Assembly: GCA_009760855.2 (NCBI GenBank)
Contig: WPIO01000081.1
Span: 917,001-981,000, forward strand
Direction: 5' to 3'
Source of the DNA: Cristatella mucedo
Taxonomy: Eukaryota; Bryozoa; Phylactolaemata; Cristatellidae
DNA length: 64,000 nucleotides
Shown here: one piece after another, positions 12,382-23,524 of the stretch
Layout: the number at the start of each line of letters is the position of its first letter
Numbering within the stretch: position 1 is the first letter of the stretch
The notes under the pieces: model-generated
The model's input: only the letters and a program-made list of their open reading frames with translations
What the model was told of the DNA's origin: nothing
Databases searched by the model: none
Program-made: the position numbers and the translations under genes

Positions 12382-13381
12382 GGCTGCGGCGATACTGCGC
12401 AAAAGAGCCACGGCCGGGGTGACCTCGACGGCACCGCTGCTGCGCGATCTCCTTCAATCGCAGCCAGCGGCGATCGGCTCGCGGCGATCGTTAAATCGAA
12501 CGCGGGCGTCGATGAGCGGATAAGACGCTCCCGGCGGCTCGCGGCGTCCCGACCGCCGCGAGCGCCGCTTCCCGACGCAAGCCGCTGCAGCAGGGGCAGC
12601 GGAACTCTTATATAGCTCTCGAAGGAGTCGGGACAGCCGGAGCCGCGCGCTCTGGCGGAGCGCCGAGCGGCCGCTGCGAGCCACAGGCCGCCGGCCTCGC
12701 CCCTTACGGCCGACGGCCGTCGACTGTCTCCGCACCTCTTTCGGCTGCTTGCAGGGGCGGCGAAGCCGCTTACTGCGCGCCTTCTCCAGCGCCGGTTTAT
12801 CGGGATTCTCGCCAGCTAAGAATTTTCAGTTACATTTATAGACGATCGCCGGTCCTTTTTTCCAAAGCGAGCGTAAAGACGACACACTGGGCAGAGCCGG
12901 CGACCTTTCCGCGACGCCCGCGGCTAGCCCAGCAGCCGCTCGGCTGCTGCGAGCGGCTGCTACGAGCGGCGGCGCGTCTCGCAGTAGGGAGCCTCAGTCG
13001 GCGGAAGGGTTCTGATAAGCCTATGCGCGAGCATGCACAGCGACCCGTATACATACCTTACGGGTCGATGGCGGAAAATATCGCTGGAGACGCGCTGCGA
13101 GAGCACGCAAAGCGAGCACGGCACCCGTCAGCGAAACTTAACGAAAGCCTCACTGTATGTAGCAGACCGGCGCCTGCACCATATATGGTCAGCTCAAGGT
13201 GTTCTCAAAAAGTTTGAAAAGATTACTAAGTTTAATTATAATAAATATTTAAGTGTTTTAATGCATTTTAGAGTGTTTTGTGATCCTTCTACGGGGAATA
13301 CCGGAATGGCATAGATAGCGGCGGCTCGAGCGCTCTATAGGTGTTACAGCGAGTACCACTTCCTTTTGATTTCCAACCAAG
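12382..13381. promoter_or_regulatory. Shared GC-rich upstream region between LASP1 (-) and RPL23 (+)
   Basis: About 1 kb separates the two divergent start codons. The LASP1-proximal two thirds is very GC- and CpG-rich; sequence after about 13190 becomes AT-rich just before the RPL23 start. No repeat family was recognised here. A shared promoter region is inferred from the geometry and composition only; no TATA box was identified for either gene. Confidence 0.5.
13359..13368 (+). promoter_or_regulatory. RPL23: Possible 5' TOP start of RPL23 mRNA
   Basis: A C followed by a pyrimidine run (CTTCCTTTTG) sits 23 bases upstream of the RPL23 ATG. Ribosomal protein mRNAs normally begin with such a terminal oligopyrimidine tract, which couples translation to growth signalling. 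The transcription start itself is inferred. Confidence 0.4.
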
Positions 13382-13394
13382 ATGTCGAAGAGAG
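13382..13394 (+). CDS. RPL23: RPL23 coding exon 1 (13 bases)
   Basis: Encodes MSKR plus the first base of Gly5, and is followed by GCAAGT, a GC-AG intron donor. The next exon begins with GA, rebuilding GGA. Confidence 0.9.
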
Positions 13395-16063
13395 GCAAGT
13401 CGATTGGCATGGCCAAAATCTAACGCTGTATCGCTAGTCTTTTGGCATCTGTGTGCCGTTTTATGATACAACGAACAAGAAAACGATGCTGTAGAATTTG
13501 GTAGCTATTCGAGACTCTTTCATGCCGTAATGTGCCTCTTGCTTGGGTCGTAGGACGCGGTGGCACATCCGGAGGCAAGTTTCGGATACCCCTCGGTCTG
13601 CCAGTGGGTGCCGTGATGAACTGCGCCGATAATACAGGTGCGTGCCGAAAATCGCGCGGCGATGTTTGGCGTGACTGTGAGCGTATATGCGGCGATGCGC
13701 CCGCTATCCGAATAATGGTCACCGTTGTCATGCTAGATGGTCGCTGATTTCACGCTAGACGCGCCCAACTGCCGAATGGGCACGCTACTTGCGTGAGCTG
13801 TGTAATTTGTCGTCAGTTGCGGCGGCAGTACCCTCGTTGTCGCTTTAGGGGCGAAGAATCTGTACACTATCGCCGTCTTCGGCGTCAAGGGTCGCCTGAA
13901 TAAGCTGCCTGCAGCCGGAGTCGGTGACATGATTCTTTGCTCTGTTAAGAAAGGAAAGCCAGAACTCAGGAAAAAAGGTATTCATGCCGCCCAGAGGCTT
14001 GAACCAGTCCTTCCGCCGTCGGTCTCATATATGACCGACGGCGAAGTATAAGCTTCGGATGTCGCAGACCGTGCAATTAATCCTCTCTCGCTCCCTTGCC
14101 TCGCTTGATGTTAATAGCCATTGTGTGGTTGTGTGCGTGTGAGCACATGTCATGGTTGTACGTGTGGGGGCTACTTGTTAAAATGTACGTAAGGCGTAAT
14201 GCCAAGCTGCCACATGGTTTGACGAGTGGAATCTTTTGCTGGGTATTTGTGTTTTTTAACAGAAACCACGTAATCGCCTGTATTTGAAATTAGACACTGT
14301 TGTGAATTGAATTTTATAGCTTAAACGATTTTTGTAAGCGATAGTGGCAGTTTCTATGCGACGCTCTGCTCAGTCAGCCGGTACACCGGCAGAGTGTTTA
14401 TGTTAGCTCTGCCTTAATGTCCTAAACTGAGACAGTAGTTATGACATCGCTTTGTTTTGTTTGGTCATTTCTGCCAAATCTAATGTTGCCTGAGCTAGGT
14501 AGCAGTATAAATAAGTCATGGACTCGTGCAAGTGATCCCTGTGCTTTTTGGTTCTCGATGCTGCCCTGTCATTTGAGTTTCTTCAGAGTAGCAAGCCAGT
14601 ATCGATGTTTGCATGTCTTTGTCGGTCGAGCTAAATTTAATTGCACCCACGGTAGATGGGTTCCAGTTTTTACTTATGTCGAGTTAGCGTAATCATCGCA
14701 AGAAAGTTGTGTCGATTAATTGACGAGAAGGAAGCTGTGCATCTACTTGCTGGGAATTTATAATCTCGGCTTGGCTTATCAGCAATAACCTGTCAATGCC
14801 GTCTTGTTCGTGTGGTGCTTAGAACTGTGCGTATTGCCTGAAATAGATGTCTGCTTGGCTTAAGGATGTGTAATAGCAATAATACATTTGAAAATCCCAA
14901 ATAGTAGCAAAGACGGATCGTGGACGTGGAGCTTGAACAATTTGATAGGCTGAGTTCAATAAGCATGTCGGTTTGCTGTTCTGACCATGATCGACAGTGC
15001 TGAGCAGGCTGCTGCATTGGCACCCACTTTTTGTTGATATAGATTAATGTTAGCTACGGTTTTTATGCTTAAGCTTCTTTTTGTAGTCATGCCAGCAGTG
15101 GTTGTTCGTCAGCGTAAAGCCTTCAGAAGGAAAGATGGAGTTTTTATATACTTTGAAGACAACGCTGGCGTCATTGTTAACAACAAGGGCGAGTTGAAGG
15201 GTATGTGAAGTGTAATGCCAAGCTGCCGTTGTTTGGTGCCGTGCGACTTAATTCCATCCCTATTATTTTTTTAATCGCAATACACCGTTGCCAGTTTGTT
15301 TTCCTTGTGGAAGAACCCTTTAGTCATAGCCATGGTGCCTAAAATTCTCAACCTATGTCGTAGGTTTGAGTCCAGCAGTAGGTAATCCTTAATTGCCCAC
15401 CAAAGCACTGCTGCTGTGCCAATAAAGCAGTTGAATCAGACGGTTGTTTACTTACCATATTCTGAAATTGAGATCGGGTCAGGCTGACGTGCTGGCCATT
15501 AGGCAGTCGACTACGCAACAGAACCAAGAGCAAGCAAAATCTCGGTTTGAGGTGGATTGTTTTTCTCTTGTAAAATCTACTTTAGCTCTTGAGTCGTTCG
15601 TTTATTACTGAGCTGCTGTTCATCGCTGGGCTGTGCTCGGCTGCCAACTGGCTATCTCGGTAAAGCCCTTAGCGTGCTCGAATAGAAATGGCTTGCCCAT
15701 TATGTACTAAAGTGACTGTACTCCCCATCCCACCTAATCTATCCGGTGACTTACCTAAGTCGGGAGCTCACCAGTGATTAGCTGATGTGCTACACCCTGG
15801 GCATGGTTCTGGAGTAGCATGCCATTCTTTGCTCAATCCTGGGTATGCAACTGGCCGTGTGCAAATTTCCCGTTGTGTACTGGCCCCTAACTTAAAATCC
15901 ATTTGCCTGCTCATCGCCAGCCGCTAGCTTGTCACCCGACTTGTTGAAGGCTTTATTCGAGACTGGATTGTTTTTTTTAGGCTCTGCTATAACGGGACCA
16001 GTCGCCAAGGAGTGTGCAGACTTGTGGCCGAAGATTGCTTCTAGCTCTGGATCTATTGTCTGA
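13382..16063 (+). CDS. RPL23: 60S ribosomal protein L23 (uL14), complete, five coding exons
   Basis: RPL23/uL14 is a core protein of the large ribosomal subunit near the subunit interface. Five exons join in phase to 140 codons plus stop, the usual eukaryotic length: 13382-13394, 13554-13637, 13849-13977, 15087-15200, 15981-16063. Recognisable stretches are [84 protein letters not shown] and [20 protein letters not shown]. Intron 1 starts with GC instead of GT (GCAAGT), a rare but recognised class; the other introns are GT-AG. A pyrimidine run upstream of the ATG fits a TOP mRNA. The gene is unbroken and divergent from LASP1. I saw no canonical AATAAA just after the stop. Confidence 0.98.
13554..13637 (+). 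CDS. RPL23: RPL23 coding exon 2
   Basis: The acceptor GGTCGTAG precedes the rest of Gly5 and then [18 protein letters not shown] and AVMNCADNT. The exon ends with the first base of the next Gly at G|GTGCGT. Confidence 0.95.
13849..13977 (+). CDS. RPL23: RPL23 coding exon 3
   Basis: Follows CGCTTTAG. Encodes [20 protein letters not shown] and onward to [10 protein letters not shown]. Ends at G|GTATTC in phase 1, the G being the first base of Val. Confidence 0.95.
15087..15200 (+). CDS. RPL23: RPL23 coding exon 4
   Basis: Follows TTTTTGTAG. Encodes [17 protein letters not shown] and [16 protein letters not shown]. Ends in phase 1 at G|GTATGT. Confidence 0.96.
15981..16063 (+). CDS. RPL23: RPL23 coding exon 5 with stop
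   Basis: Follows a run of eight T and AG. Encodes [20 protein letters not shown] and SSSGSIV, then TGA at 16061-16063. Confidence 0.97.
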
Positions 16064-17029
16064 TACATCGTTAATAGTAAATACAGTATATGATGAAGTA
16101 ATGATTATTACTTGGTTTATTTCGGTTGTCCCAATAACTAATGCCTAGCTATGTAGTTATGGCAGCTTTGTCTTCAATTGGCCTGCACTGTGGGTAGTAT
16201 GTGCGTTTGCATATTGCTTTTACGTATTTTGCAAGACGTAATATGTACCTCCTGTAATGCCCTAGGTCTGCTTGAACACGAGTTTCATCGTTGGCGATAC
16301 GAACCCTCTCTCAGGTCCTCTATTGCAAAAGTCACTTCCACAATTCTAAAGCAAAAACGTCTGCACAGTCGTGCCGTGCTACTTCCAATCTGCTACTCCC
16401 TACCTTGACTGCCGTCCTGACTCGCCATACCACTAGTCGTTTAGGGCTTTGGGTCAACAGACATTGGTCCTACGGCATTAATGTACATTGTTTAAAAAGA
16501 GATTATGTACCACTTAGCATATGTAGCTACAACGTGCACTCAGTAGTGAATGCATCTCAAAATCGGCTTAATGTCAGTCAGCATGTTTGCTGTTTCGTGT
16601 GCACATAATCCAGGTGTCCTGTTCCCAAGTGACCTAACTATATAGCCATATCAGCTAGGCTAATATCTCCACTTGTTGCGACAGCTATGTCAAATACGCT
16701 ATGGGCAGTGGTCACGGCAGGCTGTTTAGCATGTCCATCAGCATATTATAATGCATCGCTATAGAGCCTTTGCTGAAAAGGAAGCATCAACGAATGGTCT
16801 GCTGTTGCATCCTCAAACAGTAACTTCGTTTGGAATGACTTACGGTCAGCATGCATAAGCACATTAAGGAGCAATTACATTTACTTACATGCTGTGATAG
16901 ATGCATTTTTTGTGTGGGCAAGTCAGAAGATAGGATGCAAGTCGGGAATTCCTGTTTTAGGGAGCATACAAACACTTAAAAGCAGGGTCGACAAAGGAAT
17001 TTGACAAATTTGTGTATGGTATAGCTAAA
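16064..17029. other. RPL23 3' flank, nothing recognised
   Basis: AT-rich after the RPL23 stop; no repeat or gene homology. Confidence 0.5.
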
Positions 17030-18640
17030 TAAGACAAAAAACTTAGTGGTACGATGCGGTACGCTTGGAGTGGGAGTAGATCTGATAGGTATGTAGTCAA
17101 AAAATGAATGACCTTAGAGTGAGTGGCTACCTTGAAGTCGGTGCGATAGTTGACTGGGAGTTAGTGCAGCTCGGCGAGAAGTGGTGTAATGTAGCTGCTG
17201 CAACGCTCACGACAGAAGCCTACCTGCAGAATATTGCCCCGGCTATAAGTGCCTGATCGCACATGCCGGTCGACTAGCAATCAGTGAGTTATCCGAAGTC
17301 AAGACTGATGTCAAACCCATATGCATGGATCAATTTAGATGTGGCATCTATAAACCCTAATTGAGGCAATATTATGTGGCTGAAAGTAGGCATACTTCGG
17401 AGCTGATGTGGTCGTCTGAAGAAAGGCCACGAAAACATGGCACCTAGATTTCGTGCAAGTTCAACAGGAGATATGCAGGCACAACCGTTTTTGAGCGTTA
17501 GCCTTTCCAATTTACGGATCATATTTGAGTTACCCATAACTAGTACGTTGGTTGCTAAAATTCGGGCTTGCTTAGACACGGATAGCACGTTTAAATTGGT
17601 CCATGCATTTATGGCGTCCCGTCTTGACTTTTTAACTAACTGCTTCCTGGTCTACCGGCCTGTGCAATCAGACGCTTGCAGCTGTTCGAAAACTGCGTTG
17701 AGGCTTGCCCGTTTCGAGCTTTGCAGTTGACACATCACACCACTTCTTGCCGACCTGCACTGGCTACCAGTCAAGCAATGCGTCGACTTACACACAGATT
17801 TGTCATTCACTTTTAGGTTCGTTCATTCTTTGGCTCGAGCCTACTTATCAGATCTACTCCCCCACCAGGCTAAGCATACGACCACCCACTTTTCGGAATC
17901 TAACTGTTTACCCATACCTAGTCCAAATCTTCAATCCTTTGGAGACCGTGCCTCTGGTTCGTATGCTCCAAAGCTTGGAACTCACTCCCGATCGGCGCCA
18001 GGACATTTCCGGACTTCGGAACCCTGCGATTCGTCCTTTATGTGCTAATGCATGCTGTCACTAACCACAATTGTGTGCTGACCCTGTGCATGTCACCATA
18101 ACCTTGTTTATCTTGTTGTTTATTGGGTATGCTACCACTAACCATTCAATCGTGTTTTTTTAATCTAAGCAATTGTAAAGCGCCTAGAAAGAGATTGAGT
18201 TCGCTGAGGTCGCTTAATCAAGTGTATTATCATTATGTTTAATGTAAAATGCCTGGAAAGTACTGAGTTTACTGAATGCACTATATCAAATGCATTAGTA
18301 TCATTTAATTTGAGAAAGTTTGCTGCCATCCACGTGCGGATGTCATCAATACGTGAAGCAAAGGGACTTTCGGAGATTCGACGAGCTGGAAGGTTGGGAG
18401 GGATCAAAGCGAAGGTACAGCTGAGTGTCATCTGCATAGAAGTGAAAGCCTAGATTGTGCTCGGCGATCGAATCGGCAAGAGGGTGTGTATAAACCATGA
18501 ACAGAACGGGACCGAGGACAGAGCCCTACGGTACCCTATAATTCAGAGGTTCCTGGGATAATTTTTTTCCATTCGCATCAATGCTCTGAAGTCTCACACT
18601 GAGGTAAACAATTACACTGCAGTGCCAGTGATGCCCAGGA
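17030..18640 (-). mobile_element. L2-like LINE copy, family A, interrupted by a second copy
   Basis: Minus-strand LINE sequence at 17030-17546 (LERLTLKNGCACISPVE region and onward) and at 18291-18640 (YADD and WMAANFLKLND region) is contiguous in the family consensus. The gap at 17547-18290 is filled by a plus-strand copy of the same family. Confidence 0.75.
17547..18290 (+). mobile_element. L2-like LINE 3' fragment nested in another LINE
   Basis: Plus-strand sequence from the NIARIRACL region (17547) through SRLDFLTNC and the YLSDLLPHQAKHTTTHFSES stretch to the tail AGAAAGAGATTGAGTTCGCTG at 18190. A second tail-like block at 18240-18290 may be a further short insertion. Confidence 0.75.
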
Positions 18641-19240
18641 CTTGATTATTGTAATACCCTTTAGGCTGGGCTACCAAAGAAAGCAACTAGGCCACTGCAG
18701 TTGGCTATGAATATGGCTGCAAGGCTAGTCTTCCAGAGCTAGGATGGATGCCGGTTGAGCAACGGGATACAGAGCAAAGTTCTTGTGCTGACCGAAAAGG
18801 CCTGCCACGGCTTGGCTCCTCCATACCTAACTGAACTGGTGCACCAGTTTCAGCCTCCTCTTGCCCTCAGGTCCTGTATGGATAATAAATTGGCTGTTCC
18901 ATTCCTCCACTTAAAACCGTTGGCGGCAGAAGCTTTAGCTCTGCAGGTCCTAGACTGTGGAACTTCCACTATTCTTATGCAACGACAACGATTCTCCTGC
19001 TGCCGATTACGGCTCATTCTTTTCAGCGGTCCTGAGCTGCTACTTCCATGCTACTTACTACCTCAACTGCTCTCCTGACTCTGTTATGCTTCCCACTTTC
19101 TCTTTGTTGTGCAAGACGAAGTCTGTTGGCTACCGAATTCGTACCGAAAGCCGCTTGGCTGTGAGTGCGCTTTACAAAACTCTCCTGCATAACAATCACA
19201 TAGTCTTTGTGGAGTTGCAGACGGAGATACATTGCATTAC
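18640..19240 (+). mobile_element. LINE family B 3' fragment
   Basis: Encodes EKACHGLAPPYLTELVHQFQ and NKLAVPFLHLK, then the family B 3' end (AACTCTCCTGCATAACAATC and GGAGTTGCAGACGGAGATAC). Confidence 0.8.
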
Positions 19241-19389
19241 CTCACAACATCGAAGATATTGTTTTACGATAATGAAAACCAAATTTTAAAATATATTGTA
19301 TTGAAAACGTCAAAAAGTGAAAACGTATCGAGATGCATTGGTGATCGGTGGTATCAAAAGCTATTGATATTTACTTTAAATAAACAGGT

Positions 19390-19560
19390 TTTAATTGCAT
19401 TTTTAGCTTGCGGTTTAGGATCTTGGGTTTAGTATTGGGTTTAGTGGCTAAAAGTTTTGGGGTTTACGTCTTATGGTTTACTGGTTTGATTCTATATTTT
19501 TTGGGTTGTTATTTTTGGGGTTTAGAGTTTAGGACTTAAGGTTTAGTCCTTAGGTATGAG
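19390..19560. repeat. Degenerate telomere-like block, TTTAGGG orientation
   Basis: Irregular GGTTTAG, GGGTTTAG and GGGGTTTA units with AAATAAACAGGTTTTAATTG on the left. The same unit lies at 59100-59285 in the other orientation. Confidence 0.7.
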
Positions 19561-19724
19561 AGAGCGACTCAAAATTTAAAAGCTTAACTTAAATTGTACG
19601 TCTGTTTTTTAACACAAATTTAATCATTTGCCTATGGTGGTGACCTTGTTGAACAGCCTACTATGGGCACTGCTCATTGATCTGACATGGCTTTATGAAC
19701 AAACGACTGCATTAGCTAAAGGGC

Positions 19725-20450
19725 TCAGCAATCAAGTCTGCCTTCTTCAGCTGCATAACATTGCTAGCATTCGGTCTTGCTTAGACCTAGATGCTACATA
19801 CAAATCAGTCCGTGCATCTATAATATCTCGTCTCGATATCCCCCGCTTGATGGTCTAACGGCATGCCTAATCAAGTGCTTACAGTTGATGCAAAGCTGTA
19901 GCCAGGCTTGTTAGTCGTGAGCAGTTGCCACGTGAGCACTGCCAATCAAGCAGCAAATCAACTTCCAAGGTACTGTTACTTACTGTTAGGTCTCATTATT
20001 TTTTATCTCATGCCTACCTATCAGAACTACTTCCTCAACAGGCCAAGCTTCGTACAACCCACTGTTCTGACTAATCATTTAGAAACGCCTCCTACGAGCA
20101 TTCAGAGACCAGGTCTCTAGTTCTAATGCTCCCACGGCCTGGAACTCACTCCCGACTGACGTCACGGACAACCCCTGACTTGATATTTAAAAAGAAGCGT
20201 AAAAACTGCATGACAGTATTTTGTGGGTCTTTGCGATTTATCCTCGGTGTACTTGTGTGTGCTGACACTAGACAGCCTGCTGCTGGTACTAATTATATCT
20301 ACATGCTGATCCTGTGCATGCCACATCTGACAAGTTGTGCTTGATATTGCAAATGTTACCATTAGGCATTTGGTCATTCTTTCTTTACTGCATCTGTAAA
20401 GTGCAAAGAGATTCAGTTCTCTTAGGACGCAATAAAAATGTTTATTGTAG
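19725..20450 (+). mobile_element. L2-like LINE 3' fragment, family A
   Basis: Degenerate matches to LHNIASIRSCLDLDATYKSV and to the LPTDVTD-type C-terminus, ending with GAGATTCAGTTCTCTTAGGAC near 20410-20430 (tail motif). Confidence 0.65.
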
Positions 20451-21414
20451 TTAAAATTGATCATTTAAATGCTAGGACTTCCATTTCCTAGTGCGGATTC
20501 GCTACCCGGTGCTGATGAATAAATATCATTTATGCTTGCTTAATTAATTTGTATAATATTAAATAATTTTGGAATGCGTTTTTGTTTTTCCTCCTACAGT
20601 ATACATATTTCGCTTCTTTAATTAAGAGCTCAATCTTGGTGGTCAGTGGGGTACTCAACAGCTAGTTTAGCTGTCACTCAGATCCAGCCTTTCAAAGTGG
20701 ACTTAGGAGAACCCTGTGATTTTTTCGCGGTTGCTAGCTAGTAAGTACAGTAAAATGATTCCAACAATTGATAAGCGATTTGCAAAAAATTCTGGTTTCT
20801 ATTTGTCAAATAAATAGTTAAAAAATATAGAGAAACTTGTGGCCTTTTATATATTCTTATTTAAGCAGCAAATTTTACAGGTTGCTACCAGGACGCATGT
20901 TCCTGAGACTCGTGCCTGGCCATTGCAGCTGTATCACGCTGACTGTAATGACGTTCTTTTACTGCACTGATGAGCACCTAATCTCTTAAGTTGTTGAGAG
21001 GTACGCGATTTCTCCGCATAATGAAGCACCGGTATCACTAACTCAAATTATGAGGACTCGGGAGTTATTTATTCAGAATTCGGTGATATTTGCAAGGAAC
21101 GGTTGCATCATCTACCGCCTTTTAACTAGCACCTATAGGCTTAGCCTTGCCATTCTTAAAACTCGGCATTAGCTGCCCATCAGCTCAATAATTCCTCGAC
21201 GTAATGGGCATCAACTCTGGTTGGCTGGTTGCCGCAATGAAGGTGGACGGAGGAAGAATCAGGGGATCCGGGGTATCGATCCACGCGGGCATGTCAAATT
21301 CTCTTAAGTGAACATTTGCGTGCCCAATAGATCATTGAGCAGATAGTAAATTGATAACGAAATGGTTACTGCTACGCTTAGGAGCGTGCAGCCATTCCAA
21401 CCCAGCCCTTTTTG
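20451..21414. other. AT-rich intergenic, nothing recognised
   Basis: No open frame of interest and no known repeat. Confidence 0.5.
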
Positions 21415-21590
21415 CACGCTGGTTTGGCCTTGTGGTCAAGATGCTCGCCCGATCAGGGTCAAGGTGAATGTTTTTGACTCCCGAGGTCGCGGGATCGAGC
21501 CGTGTGGCATTGTGCGAAGCACTCGAGTAGAGATTAAGCTCTCCTGGGGGCTGTACAAATGAATAATATATATACATATATATACACACA

Positions 21591-21593
<3 letters not shown>
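21415..21593 (+). mobile_element. SINE A copy with AT microsatellite tail
   Basis: ACGCTGGTTTGGCCTTGTGG, GAGGTCGCGGGATCGAGCC, AGATTAAGCTCTCCTGGGGG and TACAAATGAATAATATATAT. Followed immediately by (TA)n. Confidence 0.8.

Positions 21594-21649
<56 letters not shown>
21594..21649. repeat. (TA)n microsatellite at SINE A tail
   Basis: 56 bases of pure TA directly after the SINE A 3' end. Confidence 0.95.
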
Positions 21650-21651
<2 letters not shown>

Positions 21652-21739
21652 TTCATGTGTGAGATCACAAAGGAAAATGGCGTTCAGATTGGCTTGAATA
21701 AGTAAAAAAAAAGCAGCAATCTTCTTGAGATCTTAATTG

Positions 21740-21915
21740 GTGAGCCATGATGGCTCACTGGGTAAGGTGGTTGCTTTTCACGACTTCGGTCCCGAGGTCG
21801 TTGGTTCGAATCCTGTAGTGGGCGATCCTTTATCGCCGCTGCAAGCGGTGGTGATAGCCGTCAAGGCTCTTCTGTCGCTATACAAAAAGAGGCTGTTAAG
21901 TCAGCTTGTATTTAT
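21740..21915 (+). mobile_element. SINE B copy (tRNA-derived)
   Basis: TGGCTCACTGGGTAAGGTGG (A box), GAGGTCGTTGGTTCGAATCC (B box), then a family body: GGCGATCCTTTATCGCCGCT, GGCTCTTCTGTCGCTATACA and GAGGCTGTTAAGTCAGCTT. No L2-like tail. Confidence 0.85.
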
Positions 21916-21944
21916 TTATTTAATGTCTAATGACTGGTAAAAAT

Positions 21945-22020
21945 AATAAAAAAAATAATAGTTCAATAGATACGTACGGCGCCCTCAGAGAACTCAAATT
22001 TCTCTCAAGGCACTGTTCCA
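21945..22020 (-). mobile_element. L2-like LINE 3' tail, short
   Basis: AAATAATAGTTCAATAGATA then GGCGCCCTCAGAGAACTCAA and CTCAAGGCACTG on the plus strand: the reverse complement of the family A tail. Confidence 0.55.
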
Positions 22021-22890
22021 AGAGCTCTGAGGATTGTTTGACATTGCACGTCAGGATGCCATGCATATACCCTTAATGTACTTAAGTATTAACGCACCCC
22101 AGAGTGGGCTTCTTTTCGAGGCCCTTACTTATAGAAGCGCCCAGGCAGTAGGCGCCTAGCAATCAAAAATTATATCCCACATTGGATTTCTCCCGACAAG
22201 CGGCGGAGCAAGAGCCTTTTTAAGGTCGCGCATCATAAGAATAAGGTCCGGTATAGAACATAGTCGTGAACATTCACACGCGAGCGACAGACTCCGTGGC
22301 AGTCAGTCCCAGGTTGTGCCCGCCCGCCCGCCATCAACGCCTCTAGCCGCCTTGACTGTAGCTGCTGTGCAGTTCTATTGACGAGGGAGCGCTACATTCG
22401 ATGAATGTCGCTAGCACGGAGTTAGCGAAAGAAAGAACGCTCTTGTTGGGATGAGTGAAGATTACGTGAGATTCAACTTGGCAGCTGAATTCGCCGGAAG
22501 GACGAGCGAGTCGGACTGCAGCAGCCGCCGCCGTCTGGGGCCACCAAAAACCAAATCGCAACCGTCCGATGACCTTTCCGATTTTCCTGTCCCATAGGAT
22601 GCCTAGCTTGACGTCGCTCACGCGAGAGCTGATAGCCGCTTCGGGGGTGGTTGTAGGCCGGGAAAACGGCGATTCGCTGACTCGCCTGCGTGAGCACTCC
22701 TTAGCCGGCTGGGGTAGAAGGCCGCGCAGCTAAGTAAAACGGTGGGAAGCCGCGAGCCAGAAATGCGTCAAGTGCCACGCCTACTGAATGGTTGCGGACT
22801 CGCCGCTCGTTCTGTGTTGAAATGGTAAGAGCCGAGTTTGAGCTGTTTTGGAACAAAAAACGCCGCCTCTAAAACGCTGCCAAAAACGCA
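22021..22890. other. GC-rich intergenic block left of the inverted-repeat unit
   Basis: Composition resembles a promoter or exon region. A 92-codon minus-strand frame (22343-22621) has no recognisable homology and no ATG. No function assigned. Confidence 0.35.
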
Positions 22891-22908
22891 TGAACCCGAT
22901 GGCGGCAA
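22891..22908 (+). repeat. Left arm of inverted repeat around the unrecognised gene
   Basis: TGAACCCGATGGCGGCAA matches the reverse complement of 24543-24560 at 17 of 18 bases. The arms are 1.67 kb apart. Confidence 0.6.
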
Positions 22909-22932
22909 CCCGGGCTACCAGGGTAACCCGGG
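22909..22932. promoter_or_regulatory. Palindromic X-box-like site 1
   Basis: A 24-base near-palindrome with CCCGGG at both ends and core GCTACCAGGGTAAC. It fits the RFX X-box pattern (GTNRCC, short spacer, RGYAAC) with one change. It directly adjoins the left inverted-repeat arm. Confidence 0.4.
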
Positions 22933-23203
22933 TGCCCGCAGTTGCTGCTTCAATAAACCGTAATTCCGAGGCTAAGTTGCAGCCAGCAACGAAGAGCATC
23001 CGCACCTGAAACCAACCATTCCGTAGCATTCGCAAAGCAGAGCAGTCTGTCCATCTCATTGCCACGGCGAGGCCCGATTAGACAGCGTCGGTCGGTAGCG
23101 TACAATTCTCTGGCTCCGAGCCGGCCGCGAGTAAAACTAGCCGATCAATTATTATATTTAAACTATCGTGTTTCTGCGAATCAAACGAGACCGAGGGCGG
23201 TTA

Positions 23204-23227
23204 CCCGGGTTACCATGGCAACCCGGG
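23204..23227. promoter_or_regulatory. Palindromic X-box-like site 2
   Basis: Same design as site 1, with core GTTACCATGGCAAC (23209-23222), an exact match to the RFX X-box consensus, flanked by CCCGGG on both sides. It lies 295 bases from site 1. Confidence 0.45.
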
Positions 23228-23350
23228 TGCGAGCGGACTGCGATAACTACCTGAATATTGGTCCAAAATATATGCAAATAGGCTAAAAAATATCGGGCCT
23301 CTCTGGTTCTATTTGTCAGCAGAAAGACGGCGATTTCGAAAAGGATGATT

Positions 23351-23356
23351 TTTATT
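23351..23356 (-). terminator. AATAAA polyadenylation signal for the unrecognised gene
   Basis: A canonical AATAAA on the minus strand, about 170 bases after the inferred stop of the 23.5-24.4 kb gene. Confidence 0.45.
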
Positions 23357-23524
23357 GCGCAAGTGCGTAGCGGCTGACCAGATCAGGCAAGGATCCAGGG
23401 CTCGATCACGAAAATTGAGCCCATTGTTTTGAGAAATAGCTTAAGATTGATGGCTGATTTGGGACAGCCGCTGGTGCCTTCTTCGGGCGCCCCACAGAGC
23501 ATACCTGCACGCCCGGAGCAGCCT

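Noticed and set aside
13978-15086. Intronic snoRNA in RPL23 (ribosomal protein introns often host them)
   Set aside because: I could not find a convincing C/D box pair or H/ACA fold by eye; needs a snoRNA search.
22343-22621. 92-codon minus-strand frame with a HVIFTHPNKS stretch
   Set aside because: No ATG and no recognisable family; likely chance in GC-rich sequence.
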